Shown here: in pieces, positions 54,983-62,922 of the stretch
Layout: each line of letters begins with the position of its first letter
Position numbering within the stretch: position 1 is the stretch's first letter
DNA from: Methylophaga lonarensis MPL
GTDB taxonomy: Bacteria > Pseudomonadota > Gammaproteobacteria > Nitrosococcales > Methylophagaceae
Reading direction: 5' to 3'
Assembly (NCBI RefSeq): GCF_000349205.1
Contig: NZ_APHR01000002.1
Coordinates: 1-62,922 of the forward strand
Length of the DNA stretch: 62,922 nucleotides
Notes under the pieces: model-generated
Told to the model about the DNA's origin: nothing
The model's database searches: none
What the model saw: only the letters and a program-made list of their open reading frames with translations
Made by a program: the position numbers and the translations under genes

Positions 54983-55813
54983 TTATTGCCAAAGCTGCCA
55001 GATAGGTGTTGATTCTGATGGTAAGTCGGTGATTTGTCCCAGCTCTGACCACTGTTTGTCAGGGCTGTGAAAGTCACTGCCACAGGAGGCAAACAGCTCA
55101 TGCTGATTGGCGATACGCGCCATGACTTTGACTTCTTCAGGATGTTGTCTTCCAGAAGCAACTTCAAAGCCAACGCCTCCCGCCGCCTTAAAATCCGTGA
55201 TTAAGGCGCGCAGTTTAGTGGCCGTCATTTTGTACCTGGCCGGATGCGCAATCACCGCTTGCCCACCTGAGGCGCTAATCCAGCGGACAGCGTCCTCCAA
55301 TGAGGCCCATTGACCAGGCACATAACCAGGCTTTGTGCGAACCAGAAAACGCTTGAACACATCGTTCATATCTCGGGCATGGCCTGTTTCCACCAAAAAC
55401 TTGGCAAAGTGTACTCGGCCTAGCATCGTCGCTGAGGCATGTTTACTGGCCCCTTCCAATGCACCGGCAATACCTGCCTTGTCGAGTCGTTTGGCTATTT
55501 CCTCGGCACGATGCTGACGATATTGCCGAAGCGCCGATAATCCTTGCTGCAATTCCTGATTGGCAGGGTCAACATTCAGGCCGACGATATGAATGGTTTT
55601 GGTATGCCAACTCACTGAAATTTCAACGCCGTTAATGAGTTTCAGTGTCGTGCCTGCGGCGGCAGCGCTGGCTTCTGCAAGCCCCTCAGTGCCATCGTGA
55701 TCGGTCAACGCCAACACATCGACACCCTTCTCCAAGGCTCGATTGATAAGTGCATTCGGCGACAGGGAACCATCGGAAGCGGTAGAGTGACAGTGCAGGT
55801 CATAGTGAGTCAT
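54983..55813 (-). CDS. PHP-domain phosphoesterase (RNase AM/YciV type)
   Basis: A 276-aa metal-dependent phosphoesterase. Conserved PHP motifs: YDLHCHSTASDG, ALTDHDGTEGL, NGVEISVSW, then AVIAHPARY and SCGSDFHSP. The E. coli homolog YciV (RNase AM) matures rRNA 5' ends and degrades short 3'-5' mononucleotide chains. Pairing with yciO and divergent yciB matches the E. coli-type neighbourhood. Confidence 0.92.
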   Translation of the reverse strand: MTHYDLHCHSTASDGSLSPNALINRALEKGVDVLALTDHDGTEGLAEASAAAAGTTLKLINGVEISVSWHTKTIHIVGLNVDPANQELQQGLSALRQYRQHRAEEIAKRLDKAGIAGALEGASKHASATMLGRVHFAKFLVETGHARDMNDVFKRFLVRTKPGYVPGQWASLEDAVRWISASGGQAVIAHPARYKMTATKLRALITDFKAAGGVGFEVASGRQHPEEVKVMARIANQHELFASCGSDFHSPDKQWSELGQITDLPSESTPIWQLWQ

Positions 55814-55866
55814 GAGATATATTTTACGTTAGAATGCGTCATCACTGAATGAATCATTGAGATCTC

Positions 55867-56457
55867 ATGAAACTGCTGTCTGACTTTTTGCCGATTCTGC
55901 TGTTTTTTCTTGCCTATAAATTCGGCGGTGGCGAATACAGTTTCGCAGGCGAGATATATCTGGTTGAGGGAATTTATGCCGCCACGGCGGTGATGATTGT
56001 GGCGACACTGCTGCAAGTCAGCTACACCTGGCTGCGTTATCGAAAAGTCGAAAAAATTCACCTGTTAACGCTGGCACTGGTTGTGCTGCTCGGTGGCGCG
56101 ACTCTGTGGTTACAAAACCCGGAATTTGTCATGTGGAAACCCACCGCGGTGAACTGGCTGTTTGCTCTGGGCTTTGTAGCTGCCAAGGTGTTCACCGACA
56201 AATCCTTGCTGGAAAGGCTGATGGCCGAACACGTACAAATGCCCGCTAAGGTCTGGTCTCGATTGAATACCGCCTGGGTACTGTTTTTTATTCTGTCCGG
56301 CATTGCCAACATCTGGGTCGCTTATAGCTTTTCCGAGGCAACCTGGGTCAACTTTAAATTATTTGGCATGCTGGGCCTGACCATTCTGTTTATCATCGGC
56401 CAGTCTGTTTATCTGGCCAAACACGCAACTGAAGTCCCAAAAAAGGCACAGGAATAA
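55867..56457 (+). CDS. yciB: Inner-membrane septation protein YciB (IspA family)
   Basis: A 196-aa integral membrane protein with five hydrophobic segments. MKLLSDFLPILLFFLAYKFG at the start and WLFALGFVAAKVFTDKSLLE, LNTAWVLFFILSGIANIWVA in the middle are strongly conserved. It takes part in cell-envelope/septum integrity. The short divergent gap to the PHP gene carries the promoter of this operon. yciI follows after 3 bases. Confidence 0.96.
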   Translation: MKLLSDFLPILLFFLAYKFGGGEYSFAGEIYLVEGIYAATAVMIVATLLQVSYTWLRYRKVEKIHLLTLALVVLLGGATLWLQNPEFVMWKPTAVNWLFALGFVAAKVFTDKSLLERLMAEHVQMPAKVWSRLNTAWVLFFILSGIANIWVAYSFSEATWVNFKLFGMLGLTILFIIGQSVYLAKHATEVPKKAQE

Positions 56458-56460
56458 CCC

Positions 56461-56759
56461 ATGTGGTACGCAATTATCAGTCAGGACACACCTGACAGTC
56501 TGCAAAAACGATTGGCGGCAAGACCGGCACATCTTGAACGGCTAGAGGCGCTAAAAAACGAAGGTCGCCTGTTATTGGCAGGTCCTCATCCGGCCATTGA
56601 TAGTGAAGATCCGGGTAGCGCAGGATTTACCGGAAGTCTGGTAGTGGCTGAGTTTGCTGATCTCACCAATGCACAGCAATGGCAGATGCCGATCCTTATG
56701 TCGCCGCAGGTGTTTACGCTCAGGTGGTAGTCAAACCCTTTCGCAAGGTAATGCCATGA
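56461..56759 (+). pseudogene. yciI: YciI family protein, frameshifted as sequenced
   Basis: Small YCII-domain protein with a ferredoxin-like fold. Intact up to [15 protein letters not shown]: the family start [20 protein letters not shown] and conserved RPAHLERL are present. The frame then leaves the family and stops at 56730. Adding one G to GG at 56681-56682 gives [20 protein letters not shown] with RKVMP and a stop at 56759 that overlaps the bolA ATG by 4 bases, as expected. The repaired length is about 99 aa. A base-calling error is likely. Confidence 0.88.
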
Positions 56760-57031
56760 CCGACACCACCGAACAATTGCGGCAACGTCTGCAAAGCCTT
56801 GAACCTCACAGCCTGAAAATCACCGATGAAAGTCATTTGCATGCGGGCCACGCCGGAAATACCGGAGGCAAGCATTACCGCATACTGATTGTCAGTGATG
56901 CATTTCAAGGGCTGGGGCTGCTGCAGCGACACCGGCTGGTTTACGACAGCGTGGGCTCATTGATGCAATCCCATATTCATGCCTTGAGTATTCAAGCAAA
57001 AACACCCGCAGAATCAGGTCTGGACAGCTAA
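56756..57031 (+). CDS. bolA: BolA family protein
   Basis: A 91-aa BolA-like protein. I chose the ATG at 56756 because it overlaps the repaired yciI stop and gives the family N terminus MTDTTEQLRQRLQSLEPHSL. The conserved H..VSDAF segment (GKHYRILIVSDAFQGLGLLQ) and RHRLVYDSVGSLM follow. These proteins bind glutaredoxins and iron-sulfur clusters. It lies between yciI and the PilZ gene. Confidence 0.92.
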   Translation: MTDTTEQLRQRLQSLEPHSLKITDESHLHAGHAGNTGGKHYRILIVSDAFQGLGLLQRHRLVYDSVGSLMQSHIHALSIQAKTPAESGLDS

Positions 57032-57037
57032 CAGCCC

Positions 57038-59236
57038 ATGGCCGAACAAGACAGCAAAGCACGCAATCAGGCTTTTCTGCAACAACTGGAAAAACAACGT
57101 CTTCAAAAGCCCTGCCAGCGAGTCATCGATTTGCGGGGCCGGGTTCCCGGTGATTGTGATGCCTATGAATTTGCTGGCCGGGTGCACTATCTCGATGACC
57201 GTGCCTATCTGATACTCAAGCAGCTTATGGACCGCACCCAGGGCCAATATACCGTGGGGGTCTACGAAGCATTACAACGTGCTTTGAAAAAATTGGCTCC
57301 CACAGAAACCAGTGAGGCGTTCAGCGCCGAACAACTGGTGTTGCAACGAGACCCAACCAGGCCGCAACAGCTCAGATTTGATCAAACCCTGCAGCGTCAG
57401 GAGCCTCGAATTCGCCATGTCACGCCTCTGACACTGTCACTCAAGGATGTTGAATACCGGGCGGCGACCGTTGATCTGACCACCAGCAGCCTGCGTATCA
57501 GCATGAAAAGAGCTTTTACCCTTGAGCTGGCTGACGAAATACTGGTGACCTTCAACTCACTGCAAGGCGAAGCACCAGAAGGATTGTTAAGCAACATCCC
57601 CTATCGAATCAGCAGACTTGATCATGATACTCAGCACAGCTACGCCGTACTGACCCGGCAACGCGAAGCCAATGATCAACTCAGTCAGTGGTGGGATGAC
57701 TGGATTCAGCAACAGTTGCAACCTGGCGTCATAGAACTGCAAAGCGAATTGTTTAACCTGGCCCGGCAGTTCTACCTGAGAATCTACAGCCGAATGTTGC
57801 CTAGTCCGCTGCTTTGGCTGAATGGCGATAATGATCCGCCAGCGGTCAGCGTGCTGCATATCGGCAAGGCAAGCTCTGAATTGCTCGCAGTGATGCAATC
57901 GCCCATGCCATTGCCCTTATCAGCGATGATGGCCGATCAGCAGGACCGTCTGCTATTGCTCTCTGACAATCCAGACACTGCCTTGTGTTGCAGAGTTGAT
58001 GAGGCCTCAGCCGTAAGAGCCATGCTGGCTGCCCACCAGCAACAGCCCGGCAGCCGTTTGCTGTGGTTGCAGATCAGCCGCATTACGGTGGATCTCAACC
58101 AGCATCAGCAAGAACTCAATCAGCTGGCCGGTATCGATCATTCAGCTGCAACACATCTGGAAGCCATATTGGCCTCATTGACAGGCTTGCTGCGTATCAA
58201 TGACATCAGTGCCATTGTCACAAACCTGCCCAGCATCACCACTGACGCGGATGCCTTGACCGAAGTCAGCACACAAATTCCATTGCCTTTACCACAGGTA
58301 CTTCGTCACGAAATTCGCCGTCAGCATCAGCGATATGTTGTGCGCACTCCGGTAGAACTGACTTTTAACGAAAAACATCATGCTTTTGAGAGTGTTGATC
58401 TCTCGACCACCGGCATTGCCTTGCAGATAGATGGCGATGTTCATATTCCGGAGCAAAGCCGAGTCAGCTTGTTTTTTCCGCGCTGGCAATCACAGAGCAA
58501 TCGTCTGAAATTAAGCGATATCCCATATGTCGTGAAAGACCACCACCTGTGGGATGGTAAAACCTATCTGGGACTGGAACGTATCGTCGGTCAATGTCGT
58601 CCCGGCATCAATGAATTCTTTGATTCAGTGCTGCAACATAATCGTGATTCACTAGTGTTACACCATGATGATGTAGTGGTCAGTCAACAAAGCCGTATTT
58701 TTAGTCACCTGATCAGCCAATATCTGCAGCCAGCACTGTTGTTCTTTGGTATGTCTGAAGATCAGCAGCGTATTCTTCAAGCAGTGGCAACAACCGAACC
58801 TGCTGCGCAACGTTATGATGAGGGATTCTGGGCGGCACTGAGTGGCCAGGTTTCTGCGATGACTCGCCCGCTCAAACCACAATTGTCTACCTGCAAAGAT
58901 CAACTGGATTTTGGTATCTATGCCTGCCAGTTACGCCCCGAAAGTGACTGGATGGTCAGACTGGAAGAAGAGTTTGAAACACCGGCTGAAAAGCAGCGCT
59001 TTATCAATCTCGCCTTAAGCGCGCCAAAACATGGTTTTTTCCAGTGCAAACTGATGCCGTTCAAAGCCGCAGGTCTTGAGCAGGAAGTCGATTTGCAACA
59101 GCAACTGTTGCGACTCAGGCAATACAGCGGCCACAAAGTGAAAAATATTCGTGAAACCTTCAGCAGCCTGTTTGCCGTAGCAGAACTGCATGATATGACT
59201 CAGCTAATGGCTGATCTGTGTAAGACCAGCCAATAA
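57038..59236 (+). CDS. Large PilZ-domain protein
   Basis: A 732-aa protein, much longer than typical PilZ proteins. A canonical c-di-GMP-binding PilZ domain lies at about 420-530: R428-QHQ-R432 (RxxxR) and D454-L-S456-T-T-G459 (DxSxxG). A second, degenerate PilZ-like unit lies near 115-190 (RQEPR, then VDLTTSSLRI). The remaining regions (1-110, 200-410, 540-732) are unfamiliar and have no membrane helix or known catalytic motif. It lies 6 bases after bolA, so it is probably co-transcribed. Likely a c-di-GMP effector, but output unknown. Confidence 0.85.
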   Translation: MAEQDSKARNQAFLQQLEKQRLQKPCQRVIDLRGRVPGDCDAYEFAGRVHYLDDRAYLILKQLMDRTQGQYTVGVYEALQRALKKLAPTETSEAFSAEQLVLQRDPTRPQQLRFDQTLQRQEPRIRHVTPLTLSLKDVEYRAATVDLTTSSLRISMKRAFTLELADEILVTFNSLQGEAPEGLLSNIPYRISRLDHDTQHSYAVLTRQREANDQLSQWWDDWIQQQLQPGVIELQSELFNLARQFYLRIYSRMLPSPLLWLNGDNDPPAVSVLHIGKASSELLAVMQSPMPLPLSAMMADQQDRLLLLSDNPDTALCCRVDEASAVRAMLAAHQQQPGSRLLWLQISRITVDLNQHQQELNQLAGIDHSAATHLEAILASLTGLLRINDISAIVTNLPSITTDADALTEVSTQIPLPLPQVLRHEIRRQHQRYVVRTPVELTFNEKHHAFESVDLSTTGIALQIDGDVHIPEQSRVSLFFPRWQSQSNRLKLSDIPYVVKDHHLWDGKTYLGLERIVGQCRPGINEFFDSVLQHNRDSLVLHHDDVVVSQQSRIFSHLISQYLQPALLFFGMSEDQQRILQAVATTEPAAQRYDEGFWAALSGQVSAMTRPLKPQLSTCKDQLDFGIYACQLRPESDWMVRLEEEFETPAEKQRFINLALSAPKHGFFQCKLMPFKAAGLEQEVDLQQQLLRLRQYSGHKVKNIRETFSSLFAVAELHDMTQLMADLCKTSQ

Positions 59237-59250
59237 AAACTGGCTAGGTG

Positions 59251-60585
59251 CTAGCCCTGCCCGGCCACTGTCATGCGATCAATCCAGACAGATCCTGTGC
59301 GGGTGTTGCCACGCAAATCGACATCATTGGCTATGGCCTGAATTCCCATGAACATATCCGGCAAGCGACCGGCGATGGTGAACTCATCAATAGGGTATTG
59401 AATCTGACCATCTTCAACCCAGAAACCTGCCGCCCCCTGAGAATAGTCGCCCGTCACAATATTGCTGCCCATGCCCATGGTTTCAGTGACAATCACGCCT
59501 CTGTCCATCTCCTTGAGCAGACCGGCAAAATCCAGATCACCGGTATCAATAGTCAGGTTATGCACGCCACCGGCATTTGCCGTGGTCTGCATATTCAGCT
59601 TGCGGGCCGAATAGCTATCCAGCACATAGCCTTGCAAGACCCCATCAACCACAATATCTCGCGCCTGCGTTGCCACACCCTCGCCGTCAAAAGCAGCGCT
59701 GCCAAGCCCTTTCAGCAAGTGCGGTTGTTCGTGGATATGGATAAATTCAGGAAAGATCTGACGGCCAAGGTGATCCAGCAAAAAACTCGACTGCCGATAC
59801 TGGGCACTGCCACGAATCGCGGCAATCAACTGACCAAACAGCGAAGAGGCGATTTCCGCTGCAAATATCACAGGATACTGACCGGTAGTAATCTCTTTGG
59901 CATCAAGTCGGCGCAAAGTGTGTTGCGCGGCCGTTTGCCCAACCTGAACAGCAGAACTCAAATCGCTGGCATCACGGGCGACATCGTACCAGTAGTCGCG
60001 TTGCATGCCCTCACTGTCACTGGCAATCAAGGTGCATGAAATGCTGTGCCGGCTGGACTTTACCTGTCCGGAGAAACCATGACTGTTGGCATAGACTCTC
60101 TGACCATGATGACTGGAAATACTGGCCCCTTCGGAGTTGCTGATGCGCTGGTCAAAATCACGTCCCGCCTGTTCACATTGCATGGCCATGGCAATCGCTT
60201 CATCCGCCTCGAGTGCCCAGGGATGATACAAAGACAAGTCTGGAATCTGTGTTGCCATCAGTGCCGCATCAGCCAGCCCCGCATAAGGATCTGGCTGAGT
60301 GTGTTTGGCAATACTGCAAGCGCGGCTGACAGTCTCTGTCAGTGCATCCGGACGCAGATCAGATGAGCTGGCTGAAGCCTTGCTCTGACCAAAATAAACA
60401 GTGACGGCAAGTCCGGTATCGTTGTTGTGCTCCAGTGTTTCTACATCACCCTGACGCACCGTCACTGACAATCCCTGACTGTGACTGACGCCGGCTTCTG
60501 CTGCTGAAGCGCCGAGACGCTTGGCCTCTTTTAATACAAATTCTGCTGCTGACTGTAACGCTTCAATGTTTTTCTGTTGACTCAT
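59251..60585 (-). CDS. pmbA: Metalloprotease-family protein PmbA (TldE)
   Basis: A 444-aa TldE/PmbA protein that works with TldD in microcin maturation and degradation of small proteins such as antitoxin CcdA. Family motifs: HNNDTGLAVTVYFGQSKASA, GFSGQVKSSRHSISCTLIA, DGEGVATQARDIVVDGVLQG, GMGSNIVTGDYSQGAAGFWV. It lacks the HExxxH metal site, which resides in TldD. It overlaps the JAMM gene by 4 bases, unlike the more usual yjgA neighbour. Confidence 0.96.
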   Translation of the reverse strand: MSQQKNIEALQSAAEFVLKEAKRLGASAAEAGVSHSQGLSVTVRQGDVETLEHNNDTGLAVTVYFGQSKASASSSDLRPDALTETVSRACSIAKHTQPDPYAGLADAALMATQIPDLSLYHPWALEADEAIAMAMQCEQAGRDFDQRISNSEGASISSHHGQRVYANSHGFSGQVKSSRHSISCTLIASDSEGMQRDYWYDVARDASDLSSAVQVGQTAAQHTLRRLDAKEITTGQYPVIFAAEIASSLFGQLIAAIRGSAQYRQSSFLLDHLGRQIFPEFIHIHEQPHLLKGLGSAAFDGEGVATQARDIVVDGVLQGYVLDSYSARKLNMQTTANAGGVHNLTIDTGDLDFAGLLKEMDRGVIVTETMGMGSNIVTGDYSQGAAGFWVEDGQIQYPIDEFTIAGRLPDMFMGIQAIANDVDLRGNTRTGSVWIDRMTVAGQG

Positions 60586-60986
60586 AGAATCAGTTCTACC
60601 TCTTGGGGAGTCGCATCTCGCAAATAAAATCCTCGCATCTCCAGCACACCTCGTGTGTTGAGCGAAATGATCAGATACAAGGCGTCCGGATACTCTGCCT
60701 CCGCCACATCAATCTTTGAAGGTAATGCCGGTGAATCCGGGTGCGAATGATAAATGGCAAACAGTTGTTCGCCGCGTGACTGCATATGTTTGAAGGCCTC
60801 GATCTGTTCGCTGGCATTAAGCGCAAACAAGACACTGCTGTCTGTTGCTACGTTATCAATCGGATAACAATGGCATTGTTCCTGTTTGCGCCCCACCAGA
60901 CCACACACTTCCCGGCCCGGAGACAACTGGGCTTCATGCAATAGCTGATTGGCCAGTGTGCGAGGTATTTGTACAGTTTCAGTCAT
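60582..60986 (-). CDS. JAMM/Mov34-type metallopeptidase (M67 family)
   Basis: A 134-aa single-domain protein. The JAMM zinc site is complete: the catalytic Glu near residue 26 (GREVCGLVG), and YHSHPDSPALPSKID with HxH and the distal Asp. Bacterial JAMM enzymes cut C-terminal extensions from ubiquitin-like sulfur carriers (for example Mec+/CysO). It lies between moeB and pmbA with 3- and 4-base junctions, so it probably acts with the E1-like MoeB, but no sulfur carrier gene is visible nearby. Confidence 0.9.
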   Translation of the reverse strand: MTETVQIPRTLANQLLHEAQLSPGREVCGLVGRKQEQCHCYPIDNVATDSSVLFALNASEQIEAFKHMQSRGEQLFAIYHSHPDSPALPSKIDVAEAEYPDALYLIISLNTRGVLEMRGFYLRDATPQEVELIL

Positions 60987-60989
60987 TGT

Positions 60990-61745
60990 TTAATTCTCAT
61001 TGTGATGACATACCGGGCAGTCAGGATCCGCTTTCAATCGAATCTGTCGCCATTGCATGGTCATCGCGTCCAACATCAATAATTTTCCGGCCAGGGTTTC
61101 GCCAAAGCCCGCCAACAGTTTAAGTGTTTCGGTCGCCTGAATACTGCCCATAATGCCAAGCATCGGCGCTAATACGCCGCTCTCACTACAGCTCTGCTGC
61201 AACTCACCGCCAGCATCATCGTAGAGACAACGATAACAAGGCATCTCTGGCAGTCGTGGATCAAACACTGTGACCTGTGCTTCCATGCGAATCGCGGCGG
61301 CAGAGACCCAAGGTTTGGACAGCTGATAACATGCCGCGTTGATGGCAAAGCGACTGGCAAAGTTATCGGTACAATCGACAACAACATCAACGGCGGCAAT
61401 GGCTGCCAGCAGTGCTTCACCTTCCAGTCGCTGCGCAATGGTCTCAATGTCAATTTCATCATTGAGCGCATGCAGCGCAGCTTTAGCCGAGCTGACCTTG
61501 GATTGTCCCAGCGTTGCCTGTTGATGCACGATCTGACGCTGCAGGTTTGATAATTCAACCGCATCATCATCCACCAATACCAGACGACCGACACCGGAAG
61601 CAGCCAAATACAGCGCGACCGGCGAGCCAAGACCGCCCAGGCCAATGATCAGCACTTTGCTGTTCAGCAGCTTTTGCTGCCCCTCAAAATCCAGCTGCGG
61701 TAAAAGGATGTGTCGGCTGTAACGAAACAGTTGCTGATCATTCAT
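60990..61745 (-). CDS. moeB: MoeB/ThiF family adenylyltransferase
   Basis: E1-like enzyme of 251 aa that adenylates a sulfur-carrier C terminus (MoaD or ThiS). It has the N-terminal RYSRHILLPQLDFEGQQKL, the ATP loop IIGLGGLGSPVALYLA, DDDAVELSNLQRQI and two zinc CxxC pairs (CYRC and CPVC). The ATG at 61745 is preferred over a TTG upstream. With the JAMM gene downstream it forms a sulfur-carrier processing pair; prmC lies upstream as in many gammaproteobacteria (prmC-moeB). Confidence 0.93.
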   Translation of the reverse strand: MNDQQLFRYSRHILLPQLDFEGQQKLLNSKVLIIGLGGLGSPVALYLAASGVGRLVLVDDDAVELSNLQRQIVHQQATLGQSKVSSAKAALHALNDEIDIETIAQRLEGEALLAAIAAVDVVVDCTDNFASRFAINAACYQLSKPWVSAAAIRMEAQVTVFDPRLPEMPCYRCLYDDAGGELQQSCSESGVLAPMLGIMGSIQATETLKLLAGFGETLAGKLLMLDAMTMQWRQIRLKADPDCPVCHHNEN

Positions 61746-61769
61746 GATGACAAACGGCAAAAGCGTTCA

Positions 61770-62630
61770 TTATAGCGGTAGTTGCGCCATCACGACCCGA
61801 TCTCTGCCGCCAAAATCCTGATGGGCACTGATTTCAATAAAGCCTGAGGAGGCAAACAAAGCCTGCACGGCGGCGGATTGAAGGTAGCCATGTTCAGTCA
61901 ACAACCAGCCACCTGGACGCAATACCTGTGCGGCCTGACTGACAATTACTCGGAGATCATCAAGCCCGTCAGCGCCTGAGGCAAGAGCCGTTCGTGGCTC
62001 AAAACGCAAATCGCCCTGCCCAAGGTGTGGATCAGTGTCTTCAATGTAGGGTGGATTACTGACAATCAGATCCAGTGATCGCGCCGCAAACGCCGCCAGC
62101 CATTGGCCCCTGATAAAACTGACCTGCTGCAGCTGGTTCTGAAATGCATTGAGCTTGGCGGTGATCAATGCCTGTGCACTGATATCGGTGGCAATCACCT
62201 GAACATCCTGCCGCTCGCTGGCAAGGGCCAGTGCAATCGCGCCACTGCCCGTCCCCAGATCGGCAATGCTCATTCCTGATTTGAGTTTACTCAGTGTCAA
62301 TTCAACCAGCAGTTCGGTATCGGGCCGCGGAATCAAAGTGGCAGGCGTCACTTGTAAATCAAGCGTCCAAAAGCCGCGTTGCCCTGTCAGATGGGCCACA
62401 GGGTGGCCTTGCTTTCGTTGGGCAATCAACTGCCTGAACTGCTGGGTCTGAACGGGATCGACCGACTGTTCGGGTCGGGTCATCAAGCGGGTGCTAGTGC
62501 ATTGCAATACATGACATAGCAAGACTTCACTATCGAGCGCCGCAGTAGGCGCCATCGCTAATTCGGATCTGGCCCATACAAGTAACTCAGCGGCAGTCAA
62601 GGCTGAAGAAGATACCGACGGTTCAGACAA
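61770..62630 (-). CDS. prmC: Release factor glutamine methyltransferase PrmC (HemK)
   Basis: Methylates the GGQ glutamine of peptide chain release factors. It has the N-terminal PrmC helical domain (LTAAELLVWARSELAMAPTA, DSEVLLCHVL), the SAM motif ADLGTGSGAIALALA and catalytic VSNPPYIED. The family-length reading starts at a TTG at 62630 (286 aa). It overlaps the upstream gene stop by 8 bases; a longer reading from 62675 adds non-conserved residues. Confidence 0.94.
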   Translation of the reverse strand: MSEPSVSSSALTAAELLVWARSELAMAPTAALDSEVLLCHVLQCTSTRLMTRPEQSVDPVQTQQFRQLIAQRKQGHPVAHLTGQRGFWTLDLQVTPATLIPRPDTELLVELTLSKLKSGMSIADLGTGSGAIALALASERQDVQVIATDISAQALITAKLNAFQNQLQQVSFIRGQWLAAFAARSLDLIVSNPPYIEDTDPHLGQGDLRFEPRTALASGADGLDDLRVIVSQAAQVLRPGGWLLTEHGYLQSAAVQALFASSGFIEISAHQDFGGRDRVVMAQLPL

Positions 62631-62922
62631 GCACTGCCACCATGATGGCGACGATTGCAGCCAATGCACTGCCAATTGCCAGCTTTTTCAAACTGCCCAA
62701 ACGCTGCTGCCAGTCCTGTTCCATGCTGGCAAGATGCGTTTGTAACTTGCCTTGTTGTGCCGACAGTTTTGTTGCCACCATCGCCTCAATTTGTTTGCCG
62801 GAAATTTTCTGCAACTCACGTTGTAACTCGGCCTGCACTGATTGCATGACTTCCGCGGTCAATTGCGTACGCAAATCTGCTTGCTGTTGATTTAGCACGC
62901 CAGCCACTGATGTTCTCGAATC
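62623..62922 (-). CDS. Uncharacterised coiled-coil protein with C-terminal anchor (partial)
   Basis: The frame is open to the window edge, so the start may lie outside; the first possible start in view is GTG at 62907 (94 aa). The protein is glutamine-rich and helical (QSVQAELQRELQKISGKQIE, MEQDWQQRLGSLKKLA), ending in one hydrophobic helix (IGSALAAIVAIMVAVLV) with nothing after it, like a tail-anchored protein. The family is not recognised. Its end overlaps prmC. Confidence 0.55.
   Translation of the reverse strand, partial: DSRTSVAGVLNQQQADLRTQLTAEVMQSVQAELQRELQKISGKQIEAMVATKLSAQQGKLQTHLASMEQDWQQRLGSLKKLAIGSALAAIVAIMVAVLV

Overview
The window is a near-continuous stretch of a gammaproteobacterial chromosome, with base composition near 50% GC by eye. 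Polar-flagellum regulators of the FleQ/FleS/FleR type, a Pseudomonas/Vibrio-like flg and fli gene order, a fimT-pilVWXY1-pilE minor-pilin operon, SlmA, long-form AlgC and YciB all point there. A marine or methylotrophic genus such as Methylophaga is possible, but I cannot fix the genus without a search. I see no tRNA, rRNA, insertion sequence, prophage or CRISPR array.

Layout. (1) 1-29.5 kb, all minus strand: flagellar and chemotaxis genes. In transcription order they are flgBC, a 70-aa ORF, flgDEFG, flgHIJKL, two flagellin genes, flaG, fliD, fliS, a fliT-like gene, fleQ, fleSR, fliEFGHIJ, and a STAS-cheY-cheA unit that runs off the left end. fliK, flgA, flgM and fliA are not here. (2) 29.7-36.6 kb, plus strand: type IV minor-pilin operon with pilY1, ending at a strong bidirectional terminator. 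(3) 36.7-47.4 kb, minus strand: a LapA-like surface adhesin, a degenerate receiver protein coupled to slmA, then argB, algC, dut, coaBC, yihY and a NIF3-family gene. (4) 47.4-62.9 kb, mixed strands: a DUF4126 membrane protein, cheR, an SDR oxidoreductase, a FocA/NirC-type channel, clpB, plsC-like, yciO, a PHP phosphoesterase, yciB-yciI-bolA-PilZ, pmbA-JAMM-moeB, prmC and a partial membrane protein.

Regulation. Sequences matching the sigma-54 -24/-12 element with exact GG-N10-GC spacing precede flgB, flgH, the 17.0-18.3 kb flagellin gene, fleSR, fliE, the STAS-cheY-cheA unit, the adhesin and the formate/nitrite channel. Sigma-28-like elements precede the other flagellin gene, fliS and the distant cheR. 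fleQ has only a sigma-70-like candidate. This reads as the four-tier FleQ > FleSR/sigma-54 > sigma-28 cascade, apparently extended to a LapA-type adhesin. A sigma-32 promoter precedes clpB.

Sequence integrity. fliI, fliF and yciI are each broken by one base in a short G/C run, and cheA is disrupted in the last 60 bases of the window. The pattern suggests sequencing errors in a draft contig rather than loss of motility, but a switchable G tract in fliI cannot be ruled out from sequence alone.
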